Shown: positions 39,339-52,061 of the stretch, one piece after another
Numbering within the stretch: position 1 is the first letter of the stretch
Layout: each line of letters begins with the position of its first letter
Assembly (NCBI RefSeq): GCF_000189635.1
Contig: NW_002475930.1
Span: 186,001-250,000 of the forward strand
Reading direction: 5' to 3'
DNA from: Tetrahymena thermophila SB210
Taxonomy: Eukaryota > Ciliophora > Oligohymenophorea > Hymenostomatida > Tetrahymenidae
Length of the DNA stretch: 64,000 bases
Position numbers and translations under genes: made by a program
Notes under the pieces: model-generated
What the model saw: only the letters and a program-made list of their open reading frames with translations
The model's database searches: none
Told to the model about the DNA's origin: nothing

Positions 39339-42300
39339 ATGGAAAGCTGCAAAACATTTAAAAATTTGCTAATATATTTTGATTATCTAGTAAAACCATA
39401 CGAATTTAAATTGCACAATGATAAGAGAAATGGAACTATTTGTGGAGGTATTTTTTCATTGATCCTTCTAAGTGTACTAACATTTTATTTTGTTGTGACT
39501 ATAGAATAACTGTAAACATAAGATAATAATAATTATATATCATACATTGATTCTTCGCAAAGCAAAAGTGATTAAATATAAGTAACTGAAAATGAAATTC
39601 AATTAGCTTTTTTTATTAGCATAGAGAATAGTTCAATCAATTAAGAGCAGCAAAATTTAATTATTAGGGAATATTTGTCTGGCTAAAATCAACAATCTCC
39701 ATTATTTGGTTCTAAATCAAATATTAAACTTCTACATATTTAAAAAAATAACAACTAAGTTTTGTAAAATAACCTATAAATTGTTGAATGTTCTTCTGAC
39801 AGCAGCAATCAAAGCTAAATTAGTAAACTTTTTTCTTCTGTTAAATATCCCATGTTTTGCTTATCTGGGTAATTTCAATTACAAAACCAATTTTATTAAA
39901 CAAATTATACCTATTTGAGCTTTGAATTCGACTTAGATAATAATGATTTAGCAACTATATTTCCTAACTCTAACATATACTTAAATATGATATACAATGA
40001 TGATTCATACTAAGTTAACGGAAATCAATTTTAGTAATCTCCAAATTATTAATTTAAGTAATTTCTTCAATTTATTTAAATATTTTTATAATTAAAAAAA
40101 CCATTTAATTTAAAGTTGATAATTAGGCAAAATTTATTTCTACTATACTTAATATTGATTAATCAAGCTGTTAGAATTGATTGCTTTTGCTGCAATAATC
40201 AAAATTTTTTTAAATAAATTTAATATTCTGACAAAGAAAGTCTAATTAAATTAAAAAATCTAGTTCTATAATAAAAATATATAAATTATGTGAAAAATTA
40301 TCTCAAATATTTATCAAATTTTAACCATCATTACTGTATTTTGAGGTGGCTACTTTTAAAAATTATTTTTCATTAAGTTAAAAATATATAAATAATTCAC
40401 CTTACTTTATTACTTCAAGGCTACTATATAAAATAGTACTGAAGGTATATTACTAAATTGAAAAAATAATAATAATTTAATCAATCACAAAAAAAAGAGA
40501 TATAAAATCAATTATTTAAAAAATAAAGAATGGTATTGATAAATTGAAATGAAAAGCTTTATTTAATAATAATAATATTTCTTATGAAATTACATTTTTC
40601 GTTAATTTTATTGTAAATTTAATATAAATAAATAAATAGATAAATCTAATTTGTGAAAAGCACTAATATAAATTTTTTGTAGAATTACTAAATGATTAAT
40701 TTATTTAGGCAATAATAAGGCACATATTTTTTACCAAGCTCGACAAGTTAGATAGGTAAAGGAGCTAGAGTTTAAAAATAAGATTTGCTGATATTAAATT
40801 AAAGTGATATAGCAAGTATTAATATAACAATAAATATCAACAACAATATTTTTATATATCAGATGCAAACAAAAGAGTTCTAAATGATAATTATAAATTC
40901 CTTATCACTTTTAGGAGGTCTTTTTACTGCTTTATTTTCTTTTGGGGCATTTTTATATCAATATTATTATCAACACATCATGTATTAAAATATAATGAAC
41001 GAAACTTTTGTTTACGACTTGGGAACTCTAGATAGTAGATATAAATCTTAATAAGAATGTCATTCATAATACTAAACTCAACACTCTATTTTCAAAGATT
41101 TTACGTTCAAAGTGGAGTATAACTTTATATTATTCACACTCTAAAAAATAAAATTCTTCTTGAAAAAAGCTCTTTATCTCTTCAAAAGCAAGCAAAATAA
41201 TTTTGTAGATTAATGTTATAGAGATTTTATGCTTTTTTAGAAATCAAGGAAAGAAGTTGAAAAAAATTTAGATCTTGTTTATATAACTAAAAAATTGTTT
41301 GAAGTTGAGAAGTTAAAAATGCTTCTTTTAAACAAGGATTAGCTCCTTATTTTTAATAGCTTAGTAACACCTGTTATTCAAATTAGTGAGAGTAAAAGCT
41401 AAACAAATTTCGAGGTTTAAGTTCCACTTCAAGATTATTGTTCTCAAAGAAACAGTAAATTTTATTTTAACATAAAAGAATCTATTAATTTTGATTATTT
41501 TATTCTATAATTAATTTTTATTAATAATAAGTAACAACTTTGCGTGACACAAATCAAATTCCAAAAATAAATTCAAATAAAGATATAAAGTAAATAAGAT
41601 GCTCACTCTTTTATCCATCAATAGGCTTAAATGATACAAAGTAGCTGTTGGATTCTTATTAAAAAATTAGTGATAAAGAGTCAAAAAGAAAAGAGCTCGA
41701 ACATATTTTTAAAGAATTAAATGAAATATAAAATGAAGTTTCTTCTCCTGATAAAATATAAAGATAAGGTCAGGGATAGATTCGGTTTTAAATTGACTCT
41801 GCAAAATGTAAAAGCGCTGTTAAGGTTAGCAATCGTATTTACAAGATGATAACATCAAATTTCTTGGACAAATAAATCATAAAAATGATTAAGTTAAATC
41901 AAAATATTTATCAAATTATAAACTTCTAGAATACTATTTCAAAGCAGAAATCTTTTGTTAATATACAATATAGAAATAAAATATCAAAAACAAATAACAA
42001 AAGTCCCTCATAGAAAATAGAATAAGAAACTCGAAGTTAAGAATCATCTCCAAACAAAAGGATTGGGATCAGAACACCATCCAAAAGTTTAGAAAAAATA
42101 TGTTTTTAATCAAACATTTAGAATAAAGCATAAATATAAGAAAATGGTTTAAGGCAAAAATAAAATGTAAGCAAGTTTACTGTTTTTAAATCAAACTAAA
42201 TCAAATCAGAATAAAATTTAAAAAATGGAAATCTTAACTGCTTTGATACAATATCCAGCATTAAAACAAGAAACAGGACCAAATCTAACTGCACAGATAT

Positions 42301-42616
42301 AAAAGAAATCAGTAGCATTGAAGGCTCTGAGACTCTATAAAGCAAGAGCTTTCCCAATGAAGAAGAATTGAGTGATATAAATTCTCACATAAATGAACAT
42401 AACTAAGAAGACTTTATAAGAGCATCCATAAATTAATACGATATGCTATTTCATAATATTACAAGTAGAAAAATCAATTAAAAAAAAAAAAACTCCTAAA
42501 AATTATATTCTTAGCCTATAATTTAAAATGAATAACTAGACATTAAAGAAAAATCCCCTATTATTTAGAAAAATTAATTATAATTTAGTTTTTTCAACAA
42601 CAACAAATAAGAGTGA
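39339..42616 (+). CDS. Ciliate-type transmembrane protein (849 aa)
   Basis: Exons 39339-40057, 40709-41454 and 41532-42616 (introns 651 and 77 nt) give 850 codons including TGA. Near the N terminus, FDYLVKPYEFKLHNDKR precedes a hydrophobic segment (GGIFSLILLSVLTFYFVV). A long Asn/Gln/Ser-rich, probably lumenal or extracellular part follows. A second membrane segment (SLLGGLFTALFSFGAFLY) lies near 40900-40960. The C-terminal 500 or so residues are charged, cytosol-like and Ser/Lys/Asn-rich. This two-membrane-segment layout, with FDY-x-KPF-like start and GG-x-FTALFS second segment, is one I associate with a large ciliate family annotated only as transmembrane protein. No enzymatic or channel motif seen; function unknown. 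The intron phases join the reading frames exactly. Confidence 0.85.
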
Positions 42617-43469
42617 ATGAATTTAATTAATAAAATTAAGTTAATAACATTATATTTGTGACATTTAAATTGTCTAAATTTAAATATTATTAAAACATTT
42701 ATGATATTATATATTAACGCATTTTCAATATCAAAAGGTATATATTTTATTATTTAATAACACTCTATATCAAAAAATTTTACTACCTGTTATATTTTAT
42801 ATAATTATTTATTTATTTCTAAAAATAGAAAGAGTGGAAAAACAAAATAAGTTAATTTATTTATTTATCTTACAAAAATATTTAATTTATTTAAATATTT
42901 AGTAAAAAAAATAATTTTAACCTAAATAAATTATTGAATTGGTTTGATTGTGTAAAATTAAATTAAATAAAAAATTGAATAAGTAAATTCACAAAAATTC
43001 AAATATTTTTTACAAACATATGTTAAAAAAATAATGGATTTAAGGATTATTAATCAATTTGCATTGCTAAATATATGAAAAACACCATAGTATTAATTTT
43101 TTTTACATAAACAATTTTATGTTAAACATTTTTAATAAAATTAAAAAAAATAATTATTTCAATTTCTTCAGTAAGCAAATAAAAGATAATTTATAACAAA
43201 ATAACAAAATAAGCATTTTAATAAAATTATTTTTATAAAAATTAGAGTTAATTAAGGCAAATCTATTTATTGATCTTTTTGTGTTATTAAAAATATAAAA
43301 GGAATTATTACTAAAATACTCAGATGAATAAATATTTATTTATTTAAGTTTAATAATTAAAATATATCCACAAAGTGTTCACTCTCTCTACTTTATTTGT
43401 GGTAGCTTCTTATTTTTACTTATTGATTACATTTACTTTTTAAATAATTTATTATATATAACTATTGTA
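42617..43469. other. Convergent intergenic, AT-rich
   Basis: Lies between two gene ends facing each other; no gene or structured element recognised. Confidence 0.65.
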
Positions 43470-44380
43470 TCACTTTTTCTTTGAAGCTTCTAACTTGAGT
43501 TAGGTTTCGTGTCTACATATTTTTTAGGAGGCAGACATTAATTAAATAACGCTAATAAACTATTTTTTTGTTAATTTATAAATTTTTGTTAGATTCAATG
43601 ATTAAGAGAATGTTGTGAAAAGTGTTTACGCTCTTTAAAATGAATACAGGAACGGAGAAGAGAAGTAAGCTAGTATTAACGATCTTGAACCAGTCAGGAA
43701 CATCAATGTTATGTTCGTGGGCCTTCAAGTACATGTTTACCAAGAACATCTTTAAAAATTATAAAATATTAATTAAAATTTGGTGAGATAATTGCATTCT
43801 ATTTAATAAAATAAGCTAAAAATATAATGAATTTAGTACTTCCATTCCTAAAACCATTGTGAAAAGGAATCCCTTAGCATTATAGTAAATGTGTAAGAGT
43901 CTGTATTCAGTTTTGGCAGTCTTGTGATGAGCTTCTCCACAATATTAGGTAGAATAAGTTTAGTACCAGTGAGATCCAATATCTAAACCACATGCTAAAA
44001 GGAAAACACCAGAAAGAGAAGGATAAAGTTGAGCTAAAATGCTTAACATAATGGCATCAGAAACTCTATCGCAAACCATATCTAAGACAGCACCGAAAGC
44101 ATTGCATTAATTGAATTTTCTAGCAGCCATTCCGTCAAATGCATCTAAAGCTTAACTTAAAGCATACATAAAAGCAGTCATTAATGGATTAGTATTATAG
44201 TAGAAACAAACGTAGATGATGCAACCAACACGTCCATAATCTATAATGAAATTATTAATAATAACAGGTTAATCTCATTTGTTCTGCCCACAAAATTATA
44301 AATAAATGAATAGATTCTAACTAACTATTTATTAATTTACCTATCAAATTAGGAATGTAAAGAAAGATATTGTCTCCCAT
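43470..44380 (-). CDS. Phosphatidylinositol synthase (CDP-DAG:inositol phosphatidyltransferase, 216 aa)
   Basis: Exons 44380-44341, 44240-43840, 43749-43630 and 43559-43470 (introns 100, 90 and 70 nt) give 216 residues. The CDP-alcohol phosphatidyltransferase active site is complete: D46, D49-G50, A53-R54, G63, D67 and D71. This metal-binding set catalyses transfer of phosphatidate from CDP-diacylglycerol to inositol at the ER. The N terminus (FLYIPNLIDYGRV) and HWYQTYS also fit PI synthase rather than other members. The last two exons give PVFILKS then FISVIQLMSASQ and a KKK end, closely paralleling the C terminus of animal PI synthase; this decided the final splice sites. The lysine-rich end could act in ER retrieval. 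Length is normal for the family (about 210-220 aa). Confidence 0.96.
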
Positions 44381-45612
44381 TTTTAAATGATTTATACCTA
44401 GAAATATTTAATTTTTGTTGCTTTTGTTGAAATTGAGAAATAAATTATTAATTTATAATTTTATTTTATCAGATATCACAATATCTATCTATAAATATTT
44501 AAAGCCTAATCAGTATTAATAAAAAATTTAATTCTCGTACGCATTTCAGTTCTCCTTTTTTCTAATTTCATATACAAAGTATTTTTTTACACACTGACAG
44601 TGCGCATTAAAATTGATTCTAGTTCGCATTTTATCTGGTTTTAATTTAATTATAGTATTAAATTTTACCATAAAAAAAAATATCTAAAAATATTTAACAC
44701 TTTCCAATAATTTTATTTTCTACAAAAGATATTCCAACAAATATTTGATCAAACCATAGAACTTTATTTTAATACATCAATTAAAATAACTTATAATAGA
44801 GTTAAACTCTTATGATAAATTAAATTGTTTAAAAGATGTTTTAACAATTTCAAATTAAGCCTATTTGATAATTTTATTTTAAAAAATAGAATAATAAATA
44901 ATGTTATTTTCTGTAAAAAATAATTTTTGTTTTTTTATTTAATTTTCTAAAAATTAAAATAATTTCAAATTTTAATATTAATATAATATTTTATTCATTT
45001 ATCTAAATCCTAATAGAAACAAAATAACATTTTTTTATTGATTACTTTACCATTAATATTAATAAAATAATAAATATATTTAACTCAAAAACAACAATTT
45101 TTTAGAATATTTTTGAAATTTCTAGAAAACATAAATTGAAAAGATATGAAAGAAAGGTAGTTTTTATCAAAAAAGATTATAAATTTATTTATATGTTTGA
45201 TGATTTATTTATCCATATATGTTTTATATTTTTTAATTTTTCTTTCTTTTCCCTTGACTTACTTATTAAATATCCATTAAAAATTAAAAATACCAGCAAA
45301 AGTAGAAATTATTTATTTTTGATTAAATTGTTAAGAATCTATCTTACTTAATAAATTTAGATTAAGGATTTAAGCAATTTTTATAAGCAACTTATAAAAT
45401 ATTTAAACATGTAGATAGAAGATCTCTTACATCAACCAACATTTTTTAATTTGTAAATTAATTATAAAAGTAGATAGAATATTCGTTTTTAATCAAAATA
45501 TGAAAAAGAAAAATTATTTTTGATCATAAAAATAAAAAAAATTAAACAAACACTCTATTCACTAAAAAATAATTTATATTTAATTTTTCTTGTTAATTTG
45601 ATGATTTTTTAT
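44381..45612. other. Intergenic; promoter of PI synthase
   Basis: Upstream of PI synthase (starts at 44380 on minus) and 3' flank of an acyl-CoA synthetase gene. Holds three TNCGCATT octamers at 44538, 44601 and 44623. The 45136-45351 open frame on plus is judged chance. Confidence 0.6.
44538..44630. promoter_or_regulatory. Three TNCGCATT motifs upstream of PI synthase
   Basis: TACGCATT (44538-44545), TGCGCATT (44601-44608) and TTCGCATT (44623-44630) lie 158-250 bp upstream of the minus-strand PI synthase ATG, in otherwise very AT-rich DNA. Three same-direction copies within 93 bp suggest a factor-binding cluster. No known ciliate element is assigned. Confidence 0.35.
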
Positions 45613-48398
45613 TCATTATTAAGAATATAAATCCTCAATAACCTTTTTAAAATGCACTTTAGCAATATGACGTTGCAATTTGAAACTTGTAGTGAGGCAT
45701 CCGTGAACTGTAAATGAAACAGGTTCAAGATAAATCTTTTGAGGTTACTCGAAAGTAAAGAGACCTTCTTTTTTACCAAATTCATTAAGACTCTTCAAAT
45801 ACCATTCAATAATCTATTTATTCTAGCATAGAGTAGCTACATCAGTTTCATTGATATTTAACTCACTTGCTATTTTAACAATAACTTCTGGGTTAGGAAC
45901 AATAATTCCAATACAGAAATTATATAAGGATTCACCATGGACATAAACTTCTTAAACTCCTCTTGCTCTAACGTAGATGTTTTCTACCTTTTCTGGAGAA
46001 ATGTATTCACCCTAACTCAACTTGAATATATTTTTTTTTCTATCAATAATTTTTAAGCCTCCATTTGGAAGGATTTATCCCTTTATTATTAAAAAGAAAA
46101 TAATTTAAATACATTATGTAATTAAAAGAAATTATTACAATATCTCCTGAATGAAGCCATCCTTCTTCATCAATAGCTTCTTTGGTTTTCTCATCATCTT
46201 TGTAATAACCTTCGAATATGCTGTTACCTCTAACACATATTTCACCTCTAGGCATAGGATTGCCATTTTCGTCTTTATCTGTACTCAAATATTCCATATC
46301 AGGAACATCCTAAAGTTTTATTTCGCAGCCTGAAACAGCACCTCCTACATTACCAGACTTGCTATCGAGTATTGTTTAAACTGTGGCAAGACCAGTTCCT
46401 TCAGTTTAGCCGTAACCTTCACATACTATACAAGATAGAGCTATTCTGAAAAAGTCCATAACCTTAGGTGAGATAGGAGCAGAACCACTAACAAGGATTC
46501 TTACTCTACCTCCAAAAACTTGTCTTATTTTGCTGAAAACGATACTATTTTAATTATAATCATATTAATAATTTGTTCATAAGATAAAATCTAAGTGTTG
46601 TTACGCATCATAAAGCATATGAGTATTTTTTCCACTCTTTTCTAGGTTTTACAGCTTAGTTTCAAGAGCATAATCAATGAGCATTTTTTTAAATCCTTGA
46701 TTAGAATTTAAGTTATTTTTGATTGCTTCATAGAATCTGTTTAATAAACGAGGGACAGTGATTAAAATAGTTGGCTTAGCAGCAGCGATATCATCCTTAA
46801 GTTTAGTTATTTCTCCTGAGAAGAAAGCCACCTAAGCACCAACTAACCAGCAAGAGACATTAACAAAACGTTCAAATATGTGAGGAAGAGGAAGATAGCT
46901 CAAATGAATATCACTTGATACAAATTTCACATCACTATTCATGTGACCTGCAACAGAACTTAATATATTTTTATGAGAAATCATAGCTCCTTTTGGATTA
47001 CCTATAATAATTATTCAAAAAATAAATCTTTTAATTGTTCAAGAATAAATATTAAAAAATTATTTTGTATTTAAAAAATAAGTTGTTTTTGCTTATATTT
47101 TAGAATACCTGTTGTGCCAGAAGTGTAGCTGAAAGTAAAGATAGTTTAAGGAGTTAAGGTAGGTAGAGGAAGAATATTTTCAGAACCTTTTGCTAATAAA
47201 TCAGAATATTTATAAATGGTAATTCCTCTGCTTTTCATCAAATCCTAAAGCTCAGCAGGGACTTCATCATAAGCAATGATATTTTTTAATTCATGCAAGT
47301 CCTTACTATTTTCATAAATAATATTTGTTGTTAAATTTGAAAAATCAAACATAATTTTTTTCATCAAGTATAAATAAATTTAACATTTGATATTAATTAA
47401 GTCAGAGTATATCTTTTTGCTTACATTTGATTGTATAGATTTTTGCAAGATGAACTCAAATTATGTGCATTAATAAAATTAAATAATTTATTTTAAGTAA
47501 TTTAGTAATAAACAAATTCAGGGAACATTTATTAACAAAGACAAAATAAATAAGAAATTTAATTAGAATTTTTGGGATAATTCAAAATTTGGTTAATCAA
47601 TAAAGCAAGCAAACTAAGATATGTTTTAGAATTAAAAAAAGCAAAAACAAATTTTAACATATAATTAATTATTTACGTTTTAGATAGAGTTTAAATAGAA
47701 GGAGTGGAGCAGTAACAGGTTGTGATTCCAGAGTGTCCCAAAACATAGCTGATAGATTCAGGTCCAAGTGAATCATACAATGGTACCATTGTGTACCCGT
47801 AAAGGGCATTTGCTATATCTGAAACAATCCATTCGGCTCTATTTTTTGCATAGATACCTAAAATTATTAATAAAATATTCTTTAACTTTTATTAAGAAAA
47901 ATTGTTTTTTTAAATAAAATGTTTAATTTTTTTGGTAATTGTGCTTATTTTCTCAGTAGATTTTCTTTTTTTTACTTTTTTTTCTTTATTTCTTTGATTA
48001 AAATAGAAATTGCAATTTTATGTGTATTTTTAAACTAACTATCTAAAATATTATCCAATTTTACCTACAAGCTTGAGGTCATAGTTCTTGTAATCTTTAG
48101 CTTCTTTAAGAAGAGATAAATTTTAGAGAGCAGAAGCTATGCTTTTTGCTTGGGTCATAACTGTATCGTAAGTAATATACTCATACTAGTTAGTTGTTTG
48201 GTTAAGAGTTCCTAAAAATTCTTTATTTTTATCAAGAGAGTAGCCATGAAGAATAAGATCTTGGATATTCTTGATATTTGGAAATGGTGTATTGACCAAG
48301 TCCTTTTAGAAATTGGGGTGTCTCATGATTTGAGAAGATCCTTGCTTCTTCTCATCAATTGGAACGTTGTATATCCTAGTTGATTAATCTGCTCCCAT
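45613..48398 (-). CDS. Long-chain acyl-CoA synthetase, copy 1 (660 aa)
   Basis: Exons 48398-48065, 47857-47677, 47305-47109, 47001-46605, 46544-46139 and 46080-45613 sum to 661 codons including TGA. It is an AMP-forming ligase that activates fatty acids with ATP and CoA. Visible motifs: P-loop YTSGTTGNPKGAM (split by an intron), [39 protein letters not shown] and the hinge/linker [20 protein letters not shown], which marks the long-chain type. The C terminus has the FKLQRH-x4-HFKK-x4-LY pattern of the family. There is no N-terminal membrane anchor; instead it starts MGADQS, an N-myristoylation consensus. The adjacent paralogue has the same intron positions. Length is usual for long-chain enzymes (650-700 aa). 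Confidence 0.96.
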
Positions 48399-48981
48399 TT
48401 TTGTATTTATTTGTTAATTTCTCTTTATTACTTTGATAGAATTAGTTGTAAATTATTAATGTTTTCAAATTTAATTTTTTTTGTTTGTTTGCTAGTTTTA
48501 AGTCAAATATTAAAATAGTCTTTTTATAGACTACATTATTAAATTTTTGATAAATCAAATAAAGAATGATGTGGATTTGTAGAAAAATAGAATCTGAACT
48601 TAACGTGGTAAATATCAAGTTGTATCCAAATATTTTTTGATTGATTTATAATAAGCATTACTTTGCATCGGCATTATTATAATTAATAATATATAAAACA
48701 AACAGATGAATTTGTGATTTAGTACGCAATCTCTATTAAATATTTATGCATAAGCTTGATTTTTATGATGTAAACTAAATTTATAAAAATTAAACTAATA
48801 ATATTTGCTAATGTAATCAAAATATCATACTCATTTTCCATTTTAGAAATTTAATCAGTATTGTCATTTTAAACAAACTAAAAATAATTTATTTATTATT
48901 TATCAAAAAATTTGTTCAGATTACAGTTGGATTTTTTTCAGATATCAGAAAATTTCTCCACCTTTCACAAATTAAAAGTAT

Positions 48982-49036
<55 letters not shown>

Positions 49037-49269
49037 TTTTAGAATTTATAAAAAAAAATAGTTTGAGTAGTTCTTCTAAATAAAAATTACATTTTTTTTG
49101 AAAGTTGAAAAGCTTTTTTTAAAGAATGAACACAAAGCATGAATAGAATTAATTATTTTAATAAATTTAATATAAAATAATAAATTTATCTACTTTAAGA
49201 AGATTTTTCTAAGTTTTTAATAGATTAATTTAAAGAGATTAAAATATTTATTTTAATTATTATTCTTAA
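48399..49269. other. Intergenic between the two acyl-CoA synthetase genes
   Basis: AT-rich; contains the promoter of copy 1 and a TTTA microsatellite at 48979-49040. No gene. Confidence 0.7.
48979..49040. repeat. (TTTA)n microsatellite
   Basis: About 62 bp of uninterrupted TTTA repeats between the acyl-CoA synthetase paralogues. Confidence 0.95.
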
Positions 49270-52061
49270 TCATTAATTGTTATTATTGTTATATAATTCT
49301 TATATTATATTCTTGAAGTAATTCTTAGCATGATGACGTTGAAGTTTAAAGCTGTTTGTAACACATCCAATTACTAAAAATGATTTTGGTTCAAGATATA
49401 TTTTTTTAGGCTATTCAAAACTAAAGAGCCCTTCATGTTTACCAAGATTATGAATAGTTTTTATATACCAAGAAATGATTTGCTAATTCTTACAAAGAGA
49501 AGCAATATCAGTTTCAGAAATATTTAACTCAGCAGCAATCTTTAGTAATTCTTCCTAACTTGGAACAATTATTCCTATGCAATAATTATAAAGTGATTCA
49601 CCGTGAATGTAAACTTCCTAAACTCCTCTAGCACGTACATAGATGTTCTCAACCTTTTCTGGAGATACATATTCTGCCTAGCTGAGTTTAAATAGATTCT
49701 TTTTTCTGTCTATGATTTTTAGCCCTCCATTAGGAATAATTTCACCCTTTTTAAATAAGAAATAAATATTGTTCAAGCTTTTAAAAATTATAATTTTAGG
49801 TAGATTTATTTTCCCCCTCATAATTAAAGATATTTTAGCAATTTATTTCACAGTAAATATAAAATTACTATATCACCAGTATGAAACCATCCTTCTTAGT
49901 CAATAGCTTCTTTTGTTTTCTCTTCATCTTTGTAATAACCTGAAAATACATTGTAACCTCTAACACAAATCTCACCTCTTGGTTTGGGATTACCTAACTC
50001 ATCTTTGTCTGTGCTCAGGTATTCCATTTCAGGGACATCTTCAAGTTTTAGCTCTGAGCTTGGACCAATACCTCCGACATTACCCATTTTAGGATCAGCT
50101 TTTACTTGAATAGTCACTACTCCACTTAGTTCTGTTTATCCAAAGCCTTCAATAACTGAACAAGACAAAACTGCTTTAAAAAAATCGAAAACTTTAGGAG
50201 AAGTAGGAGCGGATCCGCAAACTAATTATCTAATTCTTCCACCAAACTGCTCTCTTATTTTGTTGAAAATTATCCTATTTTTATAAAATTTGAATGCTAT
50301 TTCTTTACATTTTATATTAAATTATAAATTACTTGTCATATAAAATGTGTGTATAAACACCGTTTTTTTATATGTTTTCAAGCTTTGTTTGAAGAGCGTG
50401 TTAAATGAGAATTTTTTAAAATCCAGTGGCTTAATTTAGCTTGGAGTTGATAGCATCATAAAATCTATTCAATAAACGAGGGACGGCTGAAAAGCAAGTA
50501 GGCTTTGAAGCAATTATATCTTCTTAAATTTTGTGAACATCTCCTGAGTAAAAGGCAATTTTAGTACCTTTAAACCAACAATATACATTTATAAAACGCT
50601 CATATATATGGGGAAGAGGTAAGTAGCTTAGGTGAACATCATCTTAAGTGAGAAAACAATCTGACTTGTCATAATTTGTAACTGATGCTAAAATATTCTT
50701 ATGAGAAATCATAGCAGATTTAGGATTACCTTTTTAATTAATTAATTGGAGTAAAAAATGGGTTAGCTTATACTTAAAAATATTCTTAATAAAGGCTACC
50801 TGTTGTGCCAGAAGTATAGCAAAATGTAAAAATTGTATCTCTAGTTAATTTAGGTAGAGGCAGGACATTCAAACTTCCCTTTTCAACAATGTCTTTGAAT
50901 AAATGCACAACAATTCCTCTTTGCTTTACTAATTCAATTAAATCCTCTGAAACGTGATCAAATGAAATAATATTCTTTAAGTGATGCAAATCTTTTCTAA
51001 TTTTAGAAAAAAAAGAGTAAAATTTATTATAATATCATCTCAAATTTATTTGTTGTGGTCGATTAAGCAAGATTAAAATAATGATTGATATATTTTGTTA
51101 TTTTGCTTTGTTTCAAAATTTAGCTTACTATTAAATATCTTAATGAGATATTTTATGAGTTAAGCTTTCTTAATTTGATAGTAACCAACCTCAATAAAAA
51201 TTAAGCAAATCTATAAAATCGATAGAAAGAAATAGTTCTATATTATTTTAATTATAATAATCTTGCTGAAATGAAGGAGATTCTAAATATTTATTGAATC
51301 ATTAAATTTATTTATTTGATATAGTAATAGTAAATTATTTATCTATCTATTACGTTTTTGATAGAGTTAATACAGAAGCAGCAGAACAATAACAAGTAGT
51401 GATTTCTGAATTAGCAAGGACATAACTAATTGAATCAGGACCCAATGAATCATATAAAGGCACCATAGTATATCCATATAATGAATTGGCAATATCTGCT
51501 ATCCCCCATTCAATTCTATTTTTTGAGTATATTCCTATTTATCAATTTATATAAAATAAATAATTAATTAAATGTCAACTTTAATAGTTTTGAATTTAAT
51601 AAAAAGTATTGATTAGCAAACATGTATATTTATTTCCATCAATTCATTCAATTAAATTATAAAAGTAAAAGGCTAAAGCAAATCAATAATATCTTATATT
51701 TTATAATAAGGAAATACTATTAATTACCAATTAATTCCATTTTTTAATTGCTTTATTCACTTGACTCTTTCAAGAATTATAGATTTTTAACTGCAGAGCC
51801 TAATTATTTTGCCTATTCAATAACCTAATCGTATGTCATATACTCAAATTCATTAGAAACAGGGTTTTTTTTACCAAAAAAATTCATTTCTTTACTATTG
51901 CTGTACCCATGTAGAACAAGATCTTAAACATTATCTATTTCAGGTATTGGTTTATATTCAAGCTTATCTATATATTTAGGATGTCTCATTATTTAAGAGT
52001 AGCCATCCTTCTTTTCATCTATTGGAACATTATAAATTCTACTAGATTAATTAGCTCCCAT
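49270..52061 (-). CDS. Long-chain acyl-CoA synthetase, copy 2 (663 aa)
   Basis: Exons 52061-51728, 51534-51354, 50996-50800, 50729-50333, 50274-49869 and 49746-49270. The first five exons have exactly the lengths of copy 1 (334, 181, 197, 397, 406 nt), so the pair is a tandem duplicate. Same reaction: ATP-dependent fatty acid activation to acyl-CoA. The P-loop reads YTSGTTGNPKSAM, with Ser where the family usually has Gly, and the adenine-site motif is GFGQTELSG rather than GYGQTEGTG; both may tune activity or specificity. EGWFHTGDI is intact, and codons at 49746-49700 ([17 protein letters not shown]) carry the catalytic linker. The start MGANQS is again an N-myristoylation pattern. The tail is Asn-rich. 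Confidence 0.95.

Noticed and set aside
45136..45351. 71-codon plus-strand open frame
   Set aside because: Low-complexity Phe/Ile/Lys/Leu composition expected by chance in an AT-rich spacer.
46151..46333. 60-codon plus-strand open frame
   Set aside because: Antisense to acyl-CoA synthetase copy 1 exon 5.
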